A stretch of 15,194 bases of DNA. Origin: Thermoflexales bacterium (lineage in GTDB: Bacteria > Chloroflexota > Anaerolineae > B4-G1 > SLSP01). This document shows positions 14,053 to 15,194 of this stretch, piece by piece; within the stretch, counting starts at the first letter, position 1; the number at the start of each line of letters is the position of its first letter. The position numbers and the translations under genes are program-made. The notes beneath the pieces were generated by a model. That model ran no database searches and had not been told where the DNA came from. It worked only from the letters and a program-made list of their open reading frames with translations. The stretch is from NCBI GenBank assembly GCA_007130345.1, contig SLSP01000314.1, positions 1 to 15,194 on the forward strand, in the 5' to 3' direction.

Positions 14053-15194
14053 ATGACCCAAGACCAAAATCCGACCCAGCTCCCTCTCACAATAGTTGAT
14101 CCCTATTACAACCAGTTCCTCTTCTCCGATCACTATCTCGATCATCTGCTGCCCCGTGATCCTCGATGGAACGCCGCGCGCGACGAAGCCGCCGCGTTCT
14201 ACATCTGGCTACGCGAGCTGTATGCACGCGAGGGCGACCATCTCGATAATTACAACGAGTCGCAGCTTGAGGCCAACTGGTTCGAGCCGATCTTCGCGCG
14301 CCTGGGACACATTTTCGAGCGGCAGGCCAGCGTGCCGGGCCTAGCGCAAGGGGTGCGGCGACCCGACTATGCTTTCTTCCCCACCGCGGCCGACCGCCAG
14401 GCCGCCGCCGCAATCCAGAATACCGACGAGTACGCCCGGCGTGCGTTGGCCGTGGTCGAGGGCAAGCAGTGGGACGTGCATCTCAGCAAGAAGCAGCGGG
14501 GCGGGGGCAGTTCCTTCGACCGCCAGAATCCGAGCTTTCAGATTGACTACTACCTCAAGGTCACGGGGTTGACCTGGGGCGTTCTCTCCAATGGCCGAGT
14601 TTGGCGACTGGTCCACCGCGAGAGCAGTTATCGCCTCGACACCTATTATGAGGTGGATTTGCTATCGCTGCTGGAGCAAGAAGATTTAACCGCCATCCGC
14701 TACTTCTACCTCTTCTTCCGGCAAGCCGCCTTCCAGCCTGACGCCCAGGGCCGCGTTTTCCTGGATGACGTGCTGGCCGGGAGCGCGGCTTACGCGCTGG
14801 CCCTCGAAGAGGACTTGCAAGAGAACGCCTACCGCGCCCTCGAACAGTTGATGCAGGGCTTCCTCGATTACGCGTCCAATGCCCTGACCGCTGACGACCT
14901 GCGCGCCGTTTACGATAACAGCCTGTATCTGCTTTATCGCTTGCTCTTCATCCTCTATGGCGAGAGCCGGGGACTGTTGCCCACCGCGAATCCGCGCTAC
15001 CGCGAGTTTTACAGTTTAGGGTTGCTCAAGAAAGAGATCGCGGCCTTGTTGGATTCCGACAAGTACATCGGGCGGCGCAGCGGCAAACATTACGGCGCTC
15101 TGACCGCGCTTTTTTACCTCATCAACGGCGACGATCCCGAACTCAACGCCGAAATCAAGGTCGCGCGCTACAACGGCGGCCTCTTCGATCCGCA
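14053..15194 (+). CDS. Type IIG (Eco57I-like) restriction-modification enzyme, N-terminal part (partial)
   Basis: The reading frame is open from ATG 14053 to the right edge (380 codons plus two bases). AGGAGG at 14043-14048 lies 4 bases upstream. A PD-(D/E)XK nuclease core is visible: RRPDYAFF (Asp105), then VVEGKQW (Glu136, Lys138), NPSFQIDYYL and TWGVLSNGRVWRL. Further on, LYRLLFILYGESRGLLP (from 294) and ARYNGGLFDP (371-380) are typical of the region that precedes the adenine methyltransferase domain in large single-chain Type II enzymes. Such proteins usually exceed 1000 residues and combine cleavage, N6-adenine methylation and target recognition; the methyltransferase and recognition parts lie outside the window. 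A PglX-like (BREX) or DISARM methylase relative cannot be excluded without the rest and the neighbours. It is a defence gene transcribed divergently from the giant gene. Confidence 0.85.
   Translation, partial: MTQDQNPTQLPLTIVDPYYNQFLFSDHYLDHLLPRDPRWNAARDEAAAFYIWLRELYAREGDHLDNYNESQLEANWFEPIFARLGHIFERQASVPGLAQGVRRPDYAFFPTAADRQAAAAIQNTDEYARRALAVVEGKQWDVHLSKKQRGGGSSFDRQNPSFQIDYYLKVTGLTWGVLSNGRVWRLVHRESSYRLDTYYEVDLLSLLEQEDLTAIRYFYLFFRQAAFQPDAQGRVFLDDVLAGSAAYALALEEDLQENAYRALEQLMQGFLDYASNALTADDLRAVYDNSLYLLYRLLFILYGESRGLLPTANPRYREFYSLGLLKKEIAALLDSDKYIGRRSGKHYGALTALFYLINGDDPELNAEIKVARYNGGLFDP

Noticed and set aside
13807..14145. 112-codon minus-strand frame in the divergent intergenic region
   Set aside because: It overlaps the promoters and the start of the well-supported plus-strand restriction gene and resembles no protein.

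Overview
The window looks like chromosomal DNA of a Chloroflexota bacterium, probably of the Anaerolineae, Caldilineae or Ardenticatena type. This is an inference from gene content: a very large SARP-type (BTAD) ATPase regulator, a secreted subtilisin with a PKD domain, a giant secreted protein made of SdrD B-like repeats, and 'YLPL' motifs near the end of that protein. The DNA is moderately GC-rich. Almost everything is on the minus strand; only the last gene is on the plus strand.

Layout from left to right. Positions 1-77 hold the first 25 codons of an ECF sigma factor (minus) that runs off the left edge. A hairpin terminator (145-170) follows the end of a 701-residue secreted subtilisin-like protease (191-2296, minus). 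Upstream of the protease is a 261-bp regulatory stretch with a TATAAT box, a 7+7 inverted repeat over the -35 position, and two imperfect copies of a 41-46 bp block. Next is a 1319-residue regulator (2558-6517, minus) with winged-helix, BTAD, AAA ATPase and TPR parts and a second DeoR-like helix-turn-helix at its C-terminus. Then come a tRNA-Arg with anticodon GCG (6652-6725, minus), with its own promoter and terminator, and a 30-bp perfect palindrome that ends the next gene. The giant gene (6832-13785, minus) encodes 2317 residues: an N-terminal membrane or signal segment, 22 SdrD B-like repeats, two 'LPL' motifs and an unrecognised C-terminal domain. A 267-bp divergent promoter region separates it from the N-terminal 380 codons of a Type IIG/Eco57I-like restriction-modification enzyme (14053-15194, plus), which runs off the right edge.

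How the genes may work together: the protease and the giant repeat protein are both cell-envelope or extracellular proteins, each with its own promoter. The BTAD regulator is the immediate upstream neighbour of the protease and is a reasonable but unproven candidate for control at the inverted repeat. The sigma factor and the restriction-modification enzyme are cut by the window edges, so their partners cannot be seen. I see no insertion sequence, CRISPR array or phage gene. The most interesting features are the 22-repeat protein with its unusual C-terminus, the symmetrical element at the protease promoter, the GCG arginine tRNA, and the C8 homopolymer tract inside each of the two secreted-protein genes.
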